From assembly GCF_036323735.1 (NCBI RefSeq), contig NC_086022.1, positions 70,872,702-70,936,701 on the forward strand: a DNA stretch of 64,000 nucleotides, written 5' to 3'. A program made the position numbers and the translations under genes. The DNA is from Rattus norvegicus (lineage: Eukaryota > Chordata > Mammalia > Rodentia > Muridae). Position 1 is the stretch's first letter. Every line of letters begins with the position of its first letter. A model generated the notes under the pieces. It did no database searches and had not been told where the DNA came from. It saw nothing but the letters and a program-made list of their open reading frames with translations. Of the stretch, positions 22,829 to 34,531 are shown piece by piece.

Positions 22829-25800
22829 TTGGCAACAAAACAAAGAGAAGAAAAGCACACAAACATAACCTCATATCCAAATATGAATATAACAGGAAGC
22901 AATAATCACTATTCCTTAATATCTCTCAACATCAATGGCCTCAACTCCCCAATAAAAAGACATAGATTAACAAACTGGATACGCAACGAGGACCCTGCAT
23001 TCTGCTGCCTACAGGCAACACACCTCAGAGACAAAGACAGACACTACCTCAGAGTGAAAGACTGGAAAACAACTTTCCAAGCAAATGGTCGGAAGAAGCA
23101 AGCTGGAGTAGCCATTCTAATATCAAATAAAATCAATTTTCAACTAAAAGTCATCAAAAAAGATAAGGAAGGACACTTCATATTCATCGAAAGAAACATC
23201 CACCAAGATGAACTCTCAATCCTAAATATCTATGCCCCAAATACAAGGGCACCTACATATGTAAAAGAAACCTTACTAAAGCTCAAAACACACATTGCAC
23301 CTCACACAATAATAGTAGGAGATTTCAACACCGCACTCTGGTCTTCAATAACAATAAGAATGCCCACATATACGTGGAAATTGAACAATTCTCTACTCAA
23401 TGATAACCTGGTCAAGGAAGAAAAAAAGAAAGAAATTAAAGAATTTTTAGAATTTAATGAAAATGAAGGTACAACATACCCAAACTTATGGGACACAATG
23501 AAAGCTGTGCTAAGAGGAAAACTCATAGCACTGAGTGCCTGCAGAAAGAAACAGGAAAGAGCATATGTCAGGAGCTTGACAGCACAACCTAAAAGCTCTA
23601 GAACAAAAAGAAGCAAATACACCCAGGAGGAGTAGAAGGCAGGAAATAATCAAACTCAGAGCTGAAATCAACCAAGTAGAAACAAAAAGGACCATAGAAA
23701 GAATCAACAGAACCAAAAGTTGGTTCTTTGAGAAAATCAACAAGATAGATAAACCCTTAGCCAGACTAACGAGAGGACACAGAGAATGTGTCCAAATTAA
23801 CAAAATCAGAAATGAAAAAGAGACATAACTACAGATTCAGAGGAAATTCAAAAAATCATCAGATCTTACTATAAAAGCCTATATTCAACAAAACTTGAAA
23901 ATCTGCAGGAAATGGACAATATCCTAGACAGATACCAGGTACCGAAGTTAAATCAGGAACAGATAAACCAGTTAAACAACCCCATAACTCCTAAGGAAAT
24001 AGAAGCAGTCATTAAAGGTCTCCCAACCAAAAAGAGCTCAGGTCCATTCGGGTTTAGTGCAGAATTCTATCAGACCTTCATAGAAGACCTCATACCAATA
24101 TTATCAAAACTATTCCACAAAATTGAAACAGATGGAGCACTACCGAATACCTTCCATGAAGCCACAATTACTCTTATACCTAAACCACACAAAGACCCAA
24201 CAAAGGAAGAGAACTTCAGACCAATTTCCCTTATGAATATCGACGCAAAAATATTCAATAAAATTCTGGCAAACCGAATCCAGGAGAACATCAAAACAAT
24301 CATCCACCATGATCAAGTAGGCTTCATCCCAGGCATGCAGGGATGGTTTAATATACGTGAAACCATCAACGTGATCCATTATATAAACAGACTGAAAGAA
24401 CAAAACCACATGATCATTTCATTAGATGCTGAGAAAGCATTTGACAAAATTCAACACCCCTTCATGATAAAAGTCCTAGAAAGAATTGGAATTCCAGGCC
24501 CATACCTAAACATAGTAAAAGCCATATACAGCAAACCAGTTGCTAACATTAAACTAAATGGAGAGAAACTTGAAGCAATCCCACTAAAATCAGGGTCTAG
24601 ACAAGGCTGCCCACTCTCTCCCTACTTATTCAATATAGTTCTTGAAGTTCTAGCCAGAGCAATCAGACAACAAAAGGAGGTCAAGGGGATACAGATCGGA
24701 AAAGAAGAAGTCAAAATATCACTATTTGCAGATGATATGATAGTATATTTAAGTGATCCCAAAAGTTCCACCAGAGAACTACTAAAGCTGATAAACAACT
24801 TCAGCAAAGTGGATGGGTATAAAATTAACTCAAATAAATCAGTAACCTTCCTCTACACAAAAGAGAAACAAGCCGAGAAAGAAATTAGGGAAACGACACC
24901 CTTCATAATAGACCTCAATAATATAAAGTACCTCGGTGTGACTTTAATCTAGCAAGTAAAAGATGTGTACAATAAGAACGTCAAGACTCTGAAGAAAGAA
25001 ATTGAAGAAGACCTCAGAAGATGGAAAGATCTCCCATGCTCATGGATTGGCAGGGTTAATATAGTAAAAATGGCCATTTTACCAAAAGCGATCTACCGAT
25101 TCAATGCAATCCCCATCAAAATACCAATCCAATTCTTCAAAGAGTTAGACAGAACAATTTGCAAATTCATCTGGAATAACAAAAAACCCAGGATAGCTAA
25201 AACTATCCTCAACAATAAAGGGACTTCAGGGGGAATCACTATCCCTGAACTCAAGCAGTATTACAGAGCAATAGTGATAAAAACTGCATGGTATTGGTAC
25301 AGAGACAGACAGATAGACCAATGGAACAGAATTGAAGACCCAGAAATGAACCCACACACCTATGGGCACTTGATTTTTGACAAAGGAGGCAAAACCATCC
25401 AATGGAAAAAAAGATAGCATTTTCAGCAAATTGTGCTGGTTCAACTGGAGGTCAACATGTAGAAGAATGCAGATCGATTCATGCTTATCACACTGTACAA
25501 AGCTTAAGTCCAAGTGGATTAAGGACCTCCACATCATACCAGATACACTCAAACTAATAGAAGAAAAACTAGGGAAGCATCTGGAACACATGGGCACTGG
25601 AAAAAATTTCCTGAACAAAACACCAATGGCTTATGCTCTAAGATCAAGAATCAACAAATGGGATCTCATAAAACTGCAAAGCTTCTGTAAGGCAAAGGAC
25701 ACTGTGATTAGGACAAAACGGCAACCAACAGATTGGGAAAAGATCTTTACCAATCCTACAACAGATAGAGGCCTTATATCCAAAATATACAAAGAACTCA

Positions 25801-26452
25801 AGAAGTTAGACCACAGGGAGACAAATAACCCTATTAAAAAATGGGGTTCAGAGCTAAACAAACAATTCACAGCTGAGGAATGCCGAATGGCTGAGAAACA
25901 CCTAAAGAAATGTTCAACATCTTTAGTCATAAGGGAAATGCAAATCAAAACAACCCTGAGATTTCACCTCACACCAGTGAGAATGGCTAAGATCAAAAAC
26001 TCAGGTGACAGCAGATGCTGGCGAGGATGCGGAGAAAGAGGAACACTCCTCCATTGTTGGTGGGATTGCAGACTGGTACAACCATTCTGGAAATCAGTCT
26101 GGAGGTTCCTCAGAAAATTGGACATTGAACTGCCTAAGATCCAGCTATACCTCTCTTGGGCATATACCCAAAAGATTCCCCAACACATAAAAAAGTCACG
26201 TGCTCCACTATGTTCATCGCAGCCTTATTTATAATAGCCAGAAAATGGAAAGAACCCAGATGCCCTTCAACAGAGGAATGGATACAGAAAATGTGGCACA
26301 TCTACACAATGGAATATTACTCAGCTATCAAAAACAATGACTTTATGAAATTCGTAGGCAAATGGTTGGAACTGGAAAATATCATCCTGAGTGAGCTAAC
26401 CCAATCAGAGAAAAACACACATGCTATGCACTCATTGGTAAGCGGCTATTAG
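22829..26452 (+). pseudogene. L1 ORF2, inactivated
   Basis: Starts MATKQREEKHTN. Endonuclease motifs LNINGLNS and GDFN (about 23321) are present, but just after GDFNTALWSS about 250 bp are missing in frame, removing the C-terminal endonuclease with its catalytic Ser-Asp-His. RT is long and clean from 23912 (FRPISL, SLDAEKAFDKIQ, GSRQGCPLSP, FADD at 24725-24736). It is broken by a TAG at 24950-24952 and frameshifts near 23640-23830, near an A-run at about 25410 and near 26200. The cysteine-rich tail (CWRGCGERGTLLHCWWDC) is recognisable. In an active L1 this protein nicks target DNA and primes reverse transcription. Confidence 0.92.
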
Positions 26453-27280
26453 CCCAAATGCTTGAATTACCCTAGATGCCTAGAACAAATGAAACTCAAG
26501 GTGGATGATCAAAATGTGAATGCTTCACTCCTTCTTTAAAAGGGGAACAAGAATACCCTTGGCAGGGAATAGAGGGGCAAAGATTAAAACAGAGACAGAA
26601 GGAACACCCATTCAGAGCCTGCCCCATATGTGGCCCATCCATATACAGCCATCCAATTAGACAAGATGGATGAAGCAAAGAAGTGCAGGCCGACAGGAGC
26701 CAGATGTTGATCTCTCCCGAGAGACACAGCCAGAATACAGCAAACACAGAGGCGTATGCCAGCAGCAAACCACTGAATTGAGAATAGGACCCCCATTGAA
26801 GGAATCAGAGAAAGAACTGGAAGAGGTTGAAGGGGCTCGAGACCCCATATGTACAACAATGCCAAGCAACCAGAGCTTCCAGGGACTAAGCCACTACCTA
26901 AAGACTATACATGGACTGACCCTGGACTCTGACCTCATAGGTAGCAATGAATATCCTAGTAAGAGCACCAGTGGAAGGGGAAGCCCTGGGTCCTGCTAAC
27001 ACTGAACCCACAGTGAACTAGATTGTTGGGGGGAGGGCGACAAGGGGGGGAGGATGGGAGGGGAACACCCATAAAGAAGGGGAGAGGGAGGGGTTAGGGG
27101 GATGTAATTTCTTAAACTGGGTCAGGCCACTGAGTCCTCAACATTTCAGAGTTTTCTGTACTTTTTAAATACCTTTACCTTCGTGAATAGCATGAGCCTC
27201 CCTCTTTCCTCCAGGTGGGAATGAATATTTCTACTCAGATGAAAAAGGTACAAAATTGGTTAACTATCACATACACAGAA

Positions 27281-27296
27281 GCATGCACGCGCGCGT

Positions 27297-27328
<32 letters not shown>
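27281..27328. repeat. (CG)/(CA) alternating purine-pyrimidine tract
   Basis: 'gcatgcacgcgcgcgtgcac' followed by uninterrupted CA repeats to 27327. Alternating CG then CA is a classic Z-DNA-prone tract; that property is inferred. Confidence 0.9.
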
Positions 27329-27329
<1 letters not shown>

Positions 27330-27332
<3 letters not shown>

Positions 27333-30029
27333 GAGGTAATATCTGACAACATTTTTCTGGAGTAAAATGTTATTGGTGGCAATATTATGGTGGAAAGCAT
27401 CCTTCTATTTTTTATGGGTCTTTGACAGTGTGCTCAGTCTTTTGTTTTGTCTCTTCTGCGTCAGCCAGCTCTCCAGTGAATGATTTGTTGAGGAAGACAA
27501 GAAAAGCCACCTCTCTGGCCAGATAATGAGACCGGGCTAGACAAGTAGAAGAATTGCCTATAGCAATGAGCAGAACCACTCAGTGTGAATTTCATCATTT
27601 TTTAATTTGATGGGCTACAGAGAAATTTTACATAGGTCTTGAAGGAATCTGTAGGCATTATCCAGATTATAAACTTATTAGTTTAAATCTCCCAGATAAA
27701 TTACAAGGGAAATTTAAAGGTAGGATCTGTTGCTGAAGTTCCTGTTTGGAAAAATATTCTTTGAGTATTTTTAACTTTACACACAGATAAAAATTTCTTC
27801 TATATCAAAATATCTGGAAGTATGGAATGTAAATATGTTTGATGTGCTGTTGCTGTGCCCTCTAGTAATTTAAGTCTACATGATTCCATGTACTGGATTC
27901 TTTTACCTTCCTGTATATTTGCATAAAATATGTTTACAAAATTGTTTAAAATTTGGTAGAAATTTTTTGGTCACCTACTTCAGTCATTTGCACACTGGAG
28001 GTATAAACTAATCACCTGGTTACTGCCTGTTTGGAAGATAATAACAAAATGCCAAGGATCAAACCATTCATAAGCAACAGACATGTTCTAAGGCCATGGG
28101 ATGCGCCCTTCAGCAAGGCAGAATGGATTCAGTGTCAAGAAAGGTCTAGTAGTCTGGCACATATATAATATCTTCTTGTTGTCTTCTCAGCTGATGAAAT
28201 TGTTATCATTAAATCTACAGTTGATTTCTGCATTAACGATTCAGCTAGATCATTTCAATGCAAGCACCAAGTCAGATGAAACGGAGCTTACACATCCCGT
28301 CCTGTTGTCTCACTACAGGCTTAGGCTCACCTCTCTTCTTACATTGCAGCTTCTAAAAAGGTTCTCCCAGAAGACTCTCACAGTTTGTGGTTCATCTTTG
28401 GTCTTTATATTTCCCTCTTGCCTCATTAGCGTCACTGGAGGAAAACAGCTGGAAGACAGCCACTGTGCAGGTTTAGAATGAGTCAGGCATTTTTATTTCA
28501 GACATTTTTGCTACTATCTGGGCTTCCTTCCATCTGAAATATATTAGATATTTCTTCCTGGTGGCTGATGTATTTCTGAGCTATTACATTGTTACATTTT
28601 ACAGTTCAAGCTTGACTGGTCATTTGTTTGATCTAATTGAAATATAACATTACTAGGTATTTCCTTTAAGGCAGAGAAATATACTTTTTCTCAATAAGCT
28701 TTATTTCGATGACTTATGTTTTTATGATTTTGAATAGAAACTGTCATTTTATGCCACCAAAAACTCCATCAGGTAGATCAGCTGCTGTTATGAAAGGCTT
28801 TAATGAGTTCTGAATGCATAAGATCTTTGAAATCTGTTAAAATAAGCTGTATTTTGGAGAGCTTTATTTGGTTTATAGCCATGAAAAATTTTCCTCCCAC
28901 AGATAGCCTCCTGTCAGGTCACTATTTCTGAGTAACTGGCTTATCGATAAGTGATGGGTCATCTTTGATAATTCTCAGTGAAGTATCAATAGATTGTTTG
29001 CATTTATACCCAGAAAATTTAAAAAATAGATTGTTACAGAGTATCTACATTCTTTTTATATAATGCACTACTGAAAACTTAATGACAGTTAAGCAGATAA
29101 AAGAGCTTGGCTCTATAAATAATTTAAATCAGAAGTCGCATGTGTAAGAAGGCCAGTCCTCAGAAACTGTTTTTTGAAGTGTACCTGTCCTTTAATCCTA
29201 CATTAATCCAGGCAGGACTCCTCTTTCTTGCTCAGTAAGCATTGCGTATAGGAATAGTTTATGTCCAGCTACAGTATCAAAGAAAAAGTTAAAGAAAATT
29301 AATCACCTGTATGCTCCACCTGTCTACTCACACATGGGGAAATAAGTATTGGATCATCATTACTTGAACAAAACCAGAAGAGTTCTAGAATAGAGAGAAC
29401 AGATGAAAAGACAGCAAGTACCACAGGAGTATAAAGCAGCCACTGTGGCTAATTTCAGGTTAAATTAATCGATAGTCACCTGATAAAGATGAGCCAGAAA
29501 GGCTCCTTGATGGCCAGGGCAATCTAAGAAAAAAACTTGTCTGCAGTGAGGATAGCTGGTCGAGTTTGGTAACTCATTCTAGGTTTTCTTTACCATTTCC
29601 TTGCCTAAAATTATCTAGCTTGGGTCATGCTTTTCATCAAACTCTCAAAGGGATTATGTTAATTCTATATATCTATTTCCTTTCCAGTGTCAAAGTGGGG
29701 TTAAGGAAGATACATTTCCAACTTTCTGTGGATGGAACATATTTATTTTGTGCGCGCATGCTTGGGTCATCTGTTTGGCTGGGGAAAGTGCATAACAGAC
29801 AAGATTAGGTTATACCAAAGAGCTGCTAATGTTTCTGGTGAAGTTCATAGCTGGTTGCCTGCATTATAGAGGATTAAAAACAAGGTTGTTTGATGATTTT
29901 AACCACTAGAAAGTCAAATAATAAATACCTAGCAGTGAGCTGCCAAGTTCAGTTATGGAATTAAAGGGTCTCTGAGCTTGCAAGGGAAAAAATGTGTTGC
30001 AGGACTTGGGTGACATGCATATAGAAATG

Positions 30030-30030
<1 letters not shown>
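27330..30030. other. Unassigned non-coding DNA
   Basis: No V exon, gene or recent repeat supported. The ORF at 28101-28481 has no recognisable domain. Confidence 0.45.
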
Positions 30031-30100
<70 letters not shown>

Positions 30101-30135
30101 AGAGGGAGGGAGGGGGAGAGAGGGAGGGAGGGAGG

Positions 30136-30194
<59 letters not shown>
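30031..30194. repeat. (GA)n polypurine microsatellite
   Basis: About 160 bp of pure purine on the + strand: GA repeats, a central GGGA-rich block (about 30093-30140), then GA repeats again, which makes an approximate mirror repeat. Confidence 0.95.
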
Positions 30195-30196
<2 letters not shown>

Positions 30197-31685
30197 TACA
30201 GCCTTCCAGAAAAAGCAGAGCAACTGTGCAGGGCTATGTGGCCCAAAGCAGCCCCCAGCCTAGAGCAGTGTAGTCTATTCTCACCAAGTAGCAAGTGGTG
30301 TTCTAGCAGACAAGTTATGGCAGACAATCCCACTTGAGGACGCCTCTGGTGACTGGTGGATGTGAGAAGCCTGGCAGTCATCTTGGCATCCTCCTTGCTG
30401 ACCTCTGTCTCAGATGAAATGCAGAGGAGGTCATTTCATGCCTGGTCCCAAATGGACAGATTCCCCAACTTCCCAAACATGAATTCTTCTCCCCTGGGCT
30501 AACGTTCTAAAACCCATTGACAGATTCTGTTTTCACATCTTCTCCCAGAGATCTTTACTGCTCACCAGCCTTTGTATCTGTAACTGAAGCACTATGTGCT
30601 TCCCAGACTGGGCAGATGCTGTGCAGTGGCAAGACCTGGCTTAGGTTACTGTGCTTTTCCATGGCACTAAATGGTCTTGCTTTCTTGCCCTTGCTTTCAA
30701 AATAGAGCAATGTATGCAATCTACTGTGTTTCTGAAACAAAAAGCTAACACCTGTTTCCAGGGAAGCCTAGCCTACTATCAATCACTACTGCCCTCCCTC
30801 AAGCAACTCCCTTATCTACGATAGAATGAAGTGCTGTGGGTCATCTCAAGTCTCCATGTATCTTTTGTAATACTCTGAGCCATTATGATTTCTCAGTCAG
30901 GCTCCATGAAATCCCCTGACTGTGTGAACAAAAGGGTGCGTTTGCCAGCATACTTTTGGAACAAAGACAATGATGTTATAGCAATGCTCAGACAGCAGCA
31001 TAGCCTCTCAGCAAAGAAAACTGTCACCATTGCCACATTTTTCATCATCGCATCTTCAGGGAGTTGATGCAGCTGGAAACATCATCAAAGTCTCTCAGAA
31101 TTTACATAAAACTGAAAGCAGGCTTAGCTGTGCTGAGTAATAAAAATCTCACTTCTTGCCAATTAGAGGGCATTGTGCCTATGAGTGCAAGTTTGTGTGC
31201 GTGAGCTCTTTCTTGGGGAGATTTACCCACCTGGACGCAGTTCATCTCTCGTGTGTTTATGTTTCATAAGCGTCCCTGGGTCACTGGTGAGAGCTCAGAG
31301 TAAACTTAGATCCTGCAAAAGCCTCCATAATCACTGCGTATGGAGTTAGATAGTTTGTGAATTTGTAAGTTTGCAAATGAATATACAGATTCTAATGACT
31401 TTCTTTATAAAACGTGCTATCTAAATGTTGGTAATGATTTACATGTAAAGAGTAACATATGCCTAGGTCTGATTAATGAAGAGTAGCTGTAGAATAACAT
31501 GTTTCCAGGAAGATAACCTTGAGATCTCCACTCATTTTTATTGTCTGTTATCCTAGTTTAACTCTTTATTTAGTTACTAATTACAAAGGGGTCATGGGCA
31601 ATGTTTGTTTTATTTTGAATCACAATGTTAGTTCACACATATTTCTTTTATCCACGGAATGATGATGGATTTGCAAATCACCCCT
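30195..31685. other. Unassigned non-coding DNA
   Basis: No supported features. Confidence 0.4.
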
Positions 31686-31689
31686 AAGT

Positions 31690-32200
31690 TGGGCAGGCTG
31701 GGAAAGCAGAAGAATGTGTGTGAGGCAGGATGAGGGCAGGGTTGCTATTTCTGGTTCAGCCAGTCAGTCATGAACACACTACCTTAGAAGGTAGTGAAGG
31801 ATCCTAGGGGCTTTTGCCAACCTTACACCCACCCACCTCAGGGCAAGGCTAGGCCAGGTTCCAGCTTCCCACTTCAGGTTGAGGCTAGGCCAAGTTCCAT
31901 TCTCCACCCACAGGAAGATTCTTGAGTAGAAAATTCTCAGAATGTACTGACTGATGCTTGCTAGCCAATAGATTTAAAGGTCAATATGCTTTACCAATAA
32001 GTTTGAACTGTAACCTTGCTGATGTAACCTGTGCCCCTAAAAAGTATAAAAACTGCTTGTAATAGCTATTTGGGGCTGCCTTCTAATCACTTACCTTGAG
32101 GCACTTATTGAGAGATCAGGGTCACAGTGTGCACCAAAGAGTGAGTTCCCTGCTCCTCCTTGGGCAGTGGAGGATAAAGGCATAGAGGCAGCAAACGTGG
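31690..32200 (+). mobile_element. Possible solo LTR or promoter-like repeat
   Basis: CCAAT motifs at 31964-31970 and 31992 are followed by TATAAAAA at 32045-32052. After them comes 'ggggctgccttctaatcactt', a layout like a retroviral U3/R. A duplicated 'aggctaggccaggttccagc' (near 31848) / 'aggctaggccaagttccatt' (near 31881) pair lies upstream, as in U3 regions. No internal retroviral sequence adjoins, and the ends and family are unknown. Confidence 0.4.
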
Positions 32201-32492
32201 GGAACTAAGATCAGGCCAGGTGCCATAACAATCAGAGGTGAAGTTAATATTGAAGGAAATGTGGTACAATATGAATAGAGTAAAAAGAAGCTGAACCTAA
32301 CTATCCAGTTTGAGGAGGGCTACAGTCCTCCTTCTGGTCCTACTTCTCTGGTAGAGTATGTCTTGCCACAGGTTGTACTGTACCATGGTGTCTTTCAGGG
32401 AGAGTAATATCAGAGCCTATCAGGTGACTGCAGCTCCAAACCTCCAAATAGTTTCCCCAGAAGACCTGGGCCACGAGCAAGGTGATGCTGTC

Positions 32493-32900
32493 ATGGGCTG
32501 AAAGCTCTTCTACTGTATGGCTCTTTGTCTTCTGGGGGCAGATGAGTCATGGGAACAGTCTGCAAGTTTTTGCCCTGGGTTTTTCAAGCTAGCCAATGAG
32601 GGCTCTAGCAGGCTCTGTCTTCTGACTTGTAGGCCCTGTAAATTCCAGAGTCATGCAAACCTGAAATATCAAAGTCAAAGAACAGCTAGTAACTGTGAGA
32701 TATTCCCTTCTCTCTGAATACCTCTCAGTGCTCTGGTACCAGAAGACCCCAGTTCAGTACTACAATAAAGAAGAAAAAGAAAGAGGAAATGTCCCTTCTT
32801 CAATTCACAGCACAAGATTTTGGTGACTAACATTCTGAATTGAATCTGAGCTCTCTGGCGCTAAAGGACTCTGCACTGTTCCTCTCAGCTTTCAGAACAG
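32493..32900 (+). pseudogene. TCR beta variable pseudogene, TRBV5/9-type
   Basis: The leader exon 32493-32541 is 49 nt, the same length as in the V at 901. It reads MG, a TGA stop, then KLFYCMALCLLGA, and its donor is mutated from GT to AT (32542). The acceptor AG is at 32631-32632 and the V exon is 32633-32900. FR1 starts GPVNSRVMQT; LSVLWYQKTP gives the CDR1/FR2 core; a deletion in FR2 precedes YYNKEEKERGNVPS. In another frame FTAQDFGD, a stop, and HSELNLSSLALKDSALFL match FR3 of human TRBV5/TRBV9 and mouse TRBV12. Cys104 is lost (Ser). The V exon is 268 nt, about 28 short. Leader stop, donor loss, frameshifts and missing Cys make it non-functional. Confidence 0.85.
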
Positions 32901-32939
32901 CACAGCCTTGCTTCATCAGCAGCCTTCTGAACAAAAATA
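32901..32939 (+). other. 23-RSS of the TRBV5/9-type pseudogene
   Basis: CACAGCC (32901-32907), 23 bp, ACAAAAATA (32931-32939). Both elements are close to consensus although the coding part is badly decayed. Confidence 0.82.
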
Positions 32940-32944
32940 TCCTT

Positions 32945-33469
32945 GATCCTGCTCAGAAAGGGACCAGAATGAGGAGGCTGACAGTGAACTTGCTCAGGCC
33001 CTGAGAAGTGTCAGGCCTTTCTTAGACACTTGTAGCTGCGTACATCTGTGGTCTGTTTAGTGTTAGCAGAATTTGGGAAAGATAAACATCACTTTAGCTT
33101 TGCCTGTGTCTGAGGTGGAAGCAGCTTTCATGGCTTCATATTCACTAATGAACTACCTGATATTTCCTTTCTCAATACTTATTGCTACCTGCTTCCTTAC
33201 CCTTTGCTCTAGACCTGCTCCCAAATCTGGCTTCCCCGCCTCAGCTCTCCATTAGCACGGAGATATGGCATAAACTGATTATTTTAACCTCATCCTAAAC
33301 AAGCCTAAGGAATACACATTTTTGAAGCCAGGAGATACAGTGATAAGATCTACTCTTTTAACCATTGTTAATTGTATGGTGCAATATTCTATTGCATCTG
33401 GGCCAATGTTTTACTAGCAGCTTTCCAGACTTGCATCTCCTGTATAAGTTAAACTTTGTCAGCGCCTCT
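32945..33469. other. Unassigned sequence
   Basis: No supported feature. Confidence 0.4.
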
Positions 33470-33705
33470 CACTTGCCCCTACCTGCCAGCCACTGACAAC
33501 TGCTGTTCAGTTCCTGCTTCCATCGATTTGTCTTCACAAGCACAATAAGGGAGTTATCTGTCCTTTTTTTTCTATCTGGCTTAATTTAATTAACAGTGTT
33601 CTTCAATTCATATCTGTATGAAAAAATCCTCTATAATACTTCATAGCATTCCATAATATTGTATAACATTATACAGAAGAATAATGTTTGTTATCTGAAG
33701 CACTA
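33470..33705 (-). mobile_element. Ancient L1 3' fragment, antisense
   Basis: 'actgctgttcagttcctgcttccatcgatt', 'tatctggcttaatttaatta' and 'catagcattccataatattgta' follow the pattern of old mammalian L1 ORF2 tails read antisense. It is much more diverged than the rodent L1s nearby. Confidence 0.45.
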
Positions 33706-33912
33706 ATATACAACGTATGACCTCTAGGAAAGACGCTCTGTAGTTGCCAGGTGTGCTACAGAGCTACATGCACTATGCATGCCATTGTCCAGTCACAGTT
33801 CAGTCAGGACGGGTAAAACAACTCAGAAACAAATAGCAAAGGCTATTTATTAATGATTGGATTTATAAAAATATTGCTATTTCTAAAATTCCAGCTAAGA
33901 AATTCATTTTTT

Positions 33913-34515
33913 TAGGGAGGCAAAGTTTAGAACAGAGGCAGAAGGAACACCTATTCAGGGCCTGCCCCACATATGGCCCATACATATACAGCCACCAACC
34001 TAGATAAGATGGATGAAGCAAAGAAGTGCAGGCTGACAGGAACCGGATGTAGATCTCTCCTGAGAGACTCAGCCAGAATACAGCAAATGCATAGGCGAAT
34101 GCCATCATTAAACCATTGAACTGAAAATGGGACCCCCATTGAAGGAATCTTAGAAAGGATTAAAAGAGCTTGAAGGGGCTTGAGACCCCATATGAACAAC
34201 AATGCCAACCAACCAGAACTTCCAGGGACTAAGCCACTACCTAAAGACTATACATGGACTGACCCTGGACTCTGACCTCATAGGTAGCAATGAATAGCCT
34301 AGTAAGAGCACCAGTGGAAGGGGAAGCCCTTGGTCCTGCCAAGACTGAACCCCCAGGGAATGTGATTGTTGGGGGGAGGGCGGTAATGTAGGGAGGGTGG
34401 GGAGGGGAACACCCATAGAGAAGGGGAGGCGGAGGGGTTAGGGGGATGTTGGCCCGGGAATAACAATCGAAATGTAAATAAGAAATACTCAAGTTAATAA
34501 AGATGGAAAAAAGAA
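33913..34515 (+). mobile_element. 5'-truncated L1 tail with target-site duplication
   Basis: L1 3' UTR closely matching 26580-27106, ending 'aataaagatggaaaaaagaa'. A 16 bp direct repeat, AAGAAATTCATTTTTT, flanks it at 33897-33912 and 34516-34531, showing an L1-mediated insertion of about 600 bp. Confidence 0.92.
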
Positions 34516-34531
34516 AAGAAATTCATTTTTT

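Larger units (their letters stand above)
21150..27106 (+). mobile_element. Near full-length L1 number 4, defective, 3' end cut
   Basis: 5' UTR about 21150-21685 (CG-richer, from 'aaagtttacagaacctgaag'), ORF1 21687-22823, ORF2 22829-26452, 3' UTR 26453-27106. The 3' UTR stops at 'ttagggggatg' where the related copy at 33913-34515 continues with 'ttggcccgggaataac' and an A-rich tail, so the poly(A) end has been lost. It is the best preserved L1 here. Confidence 0.93.
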
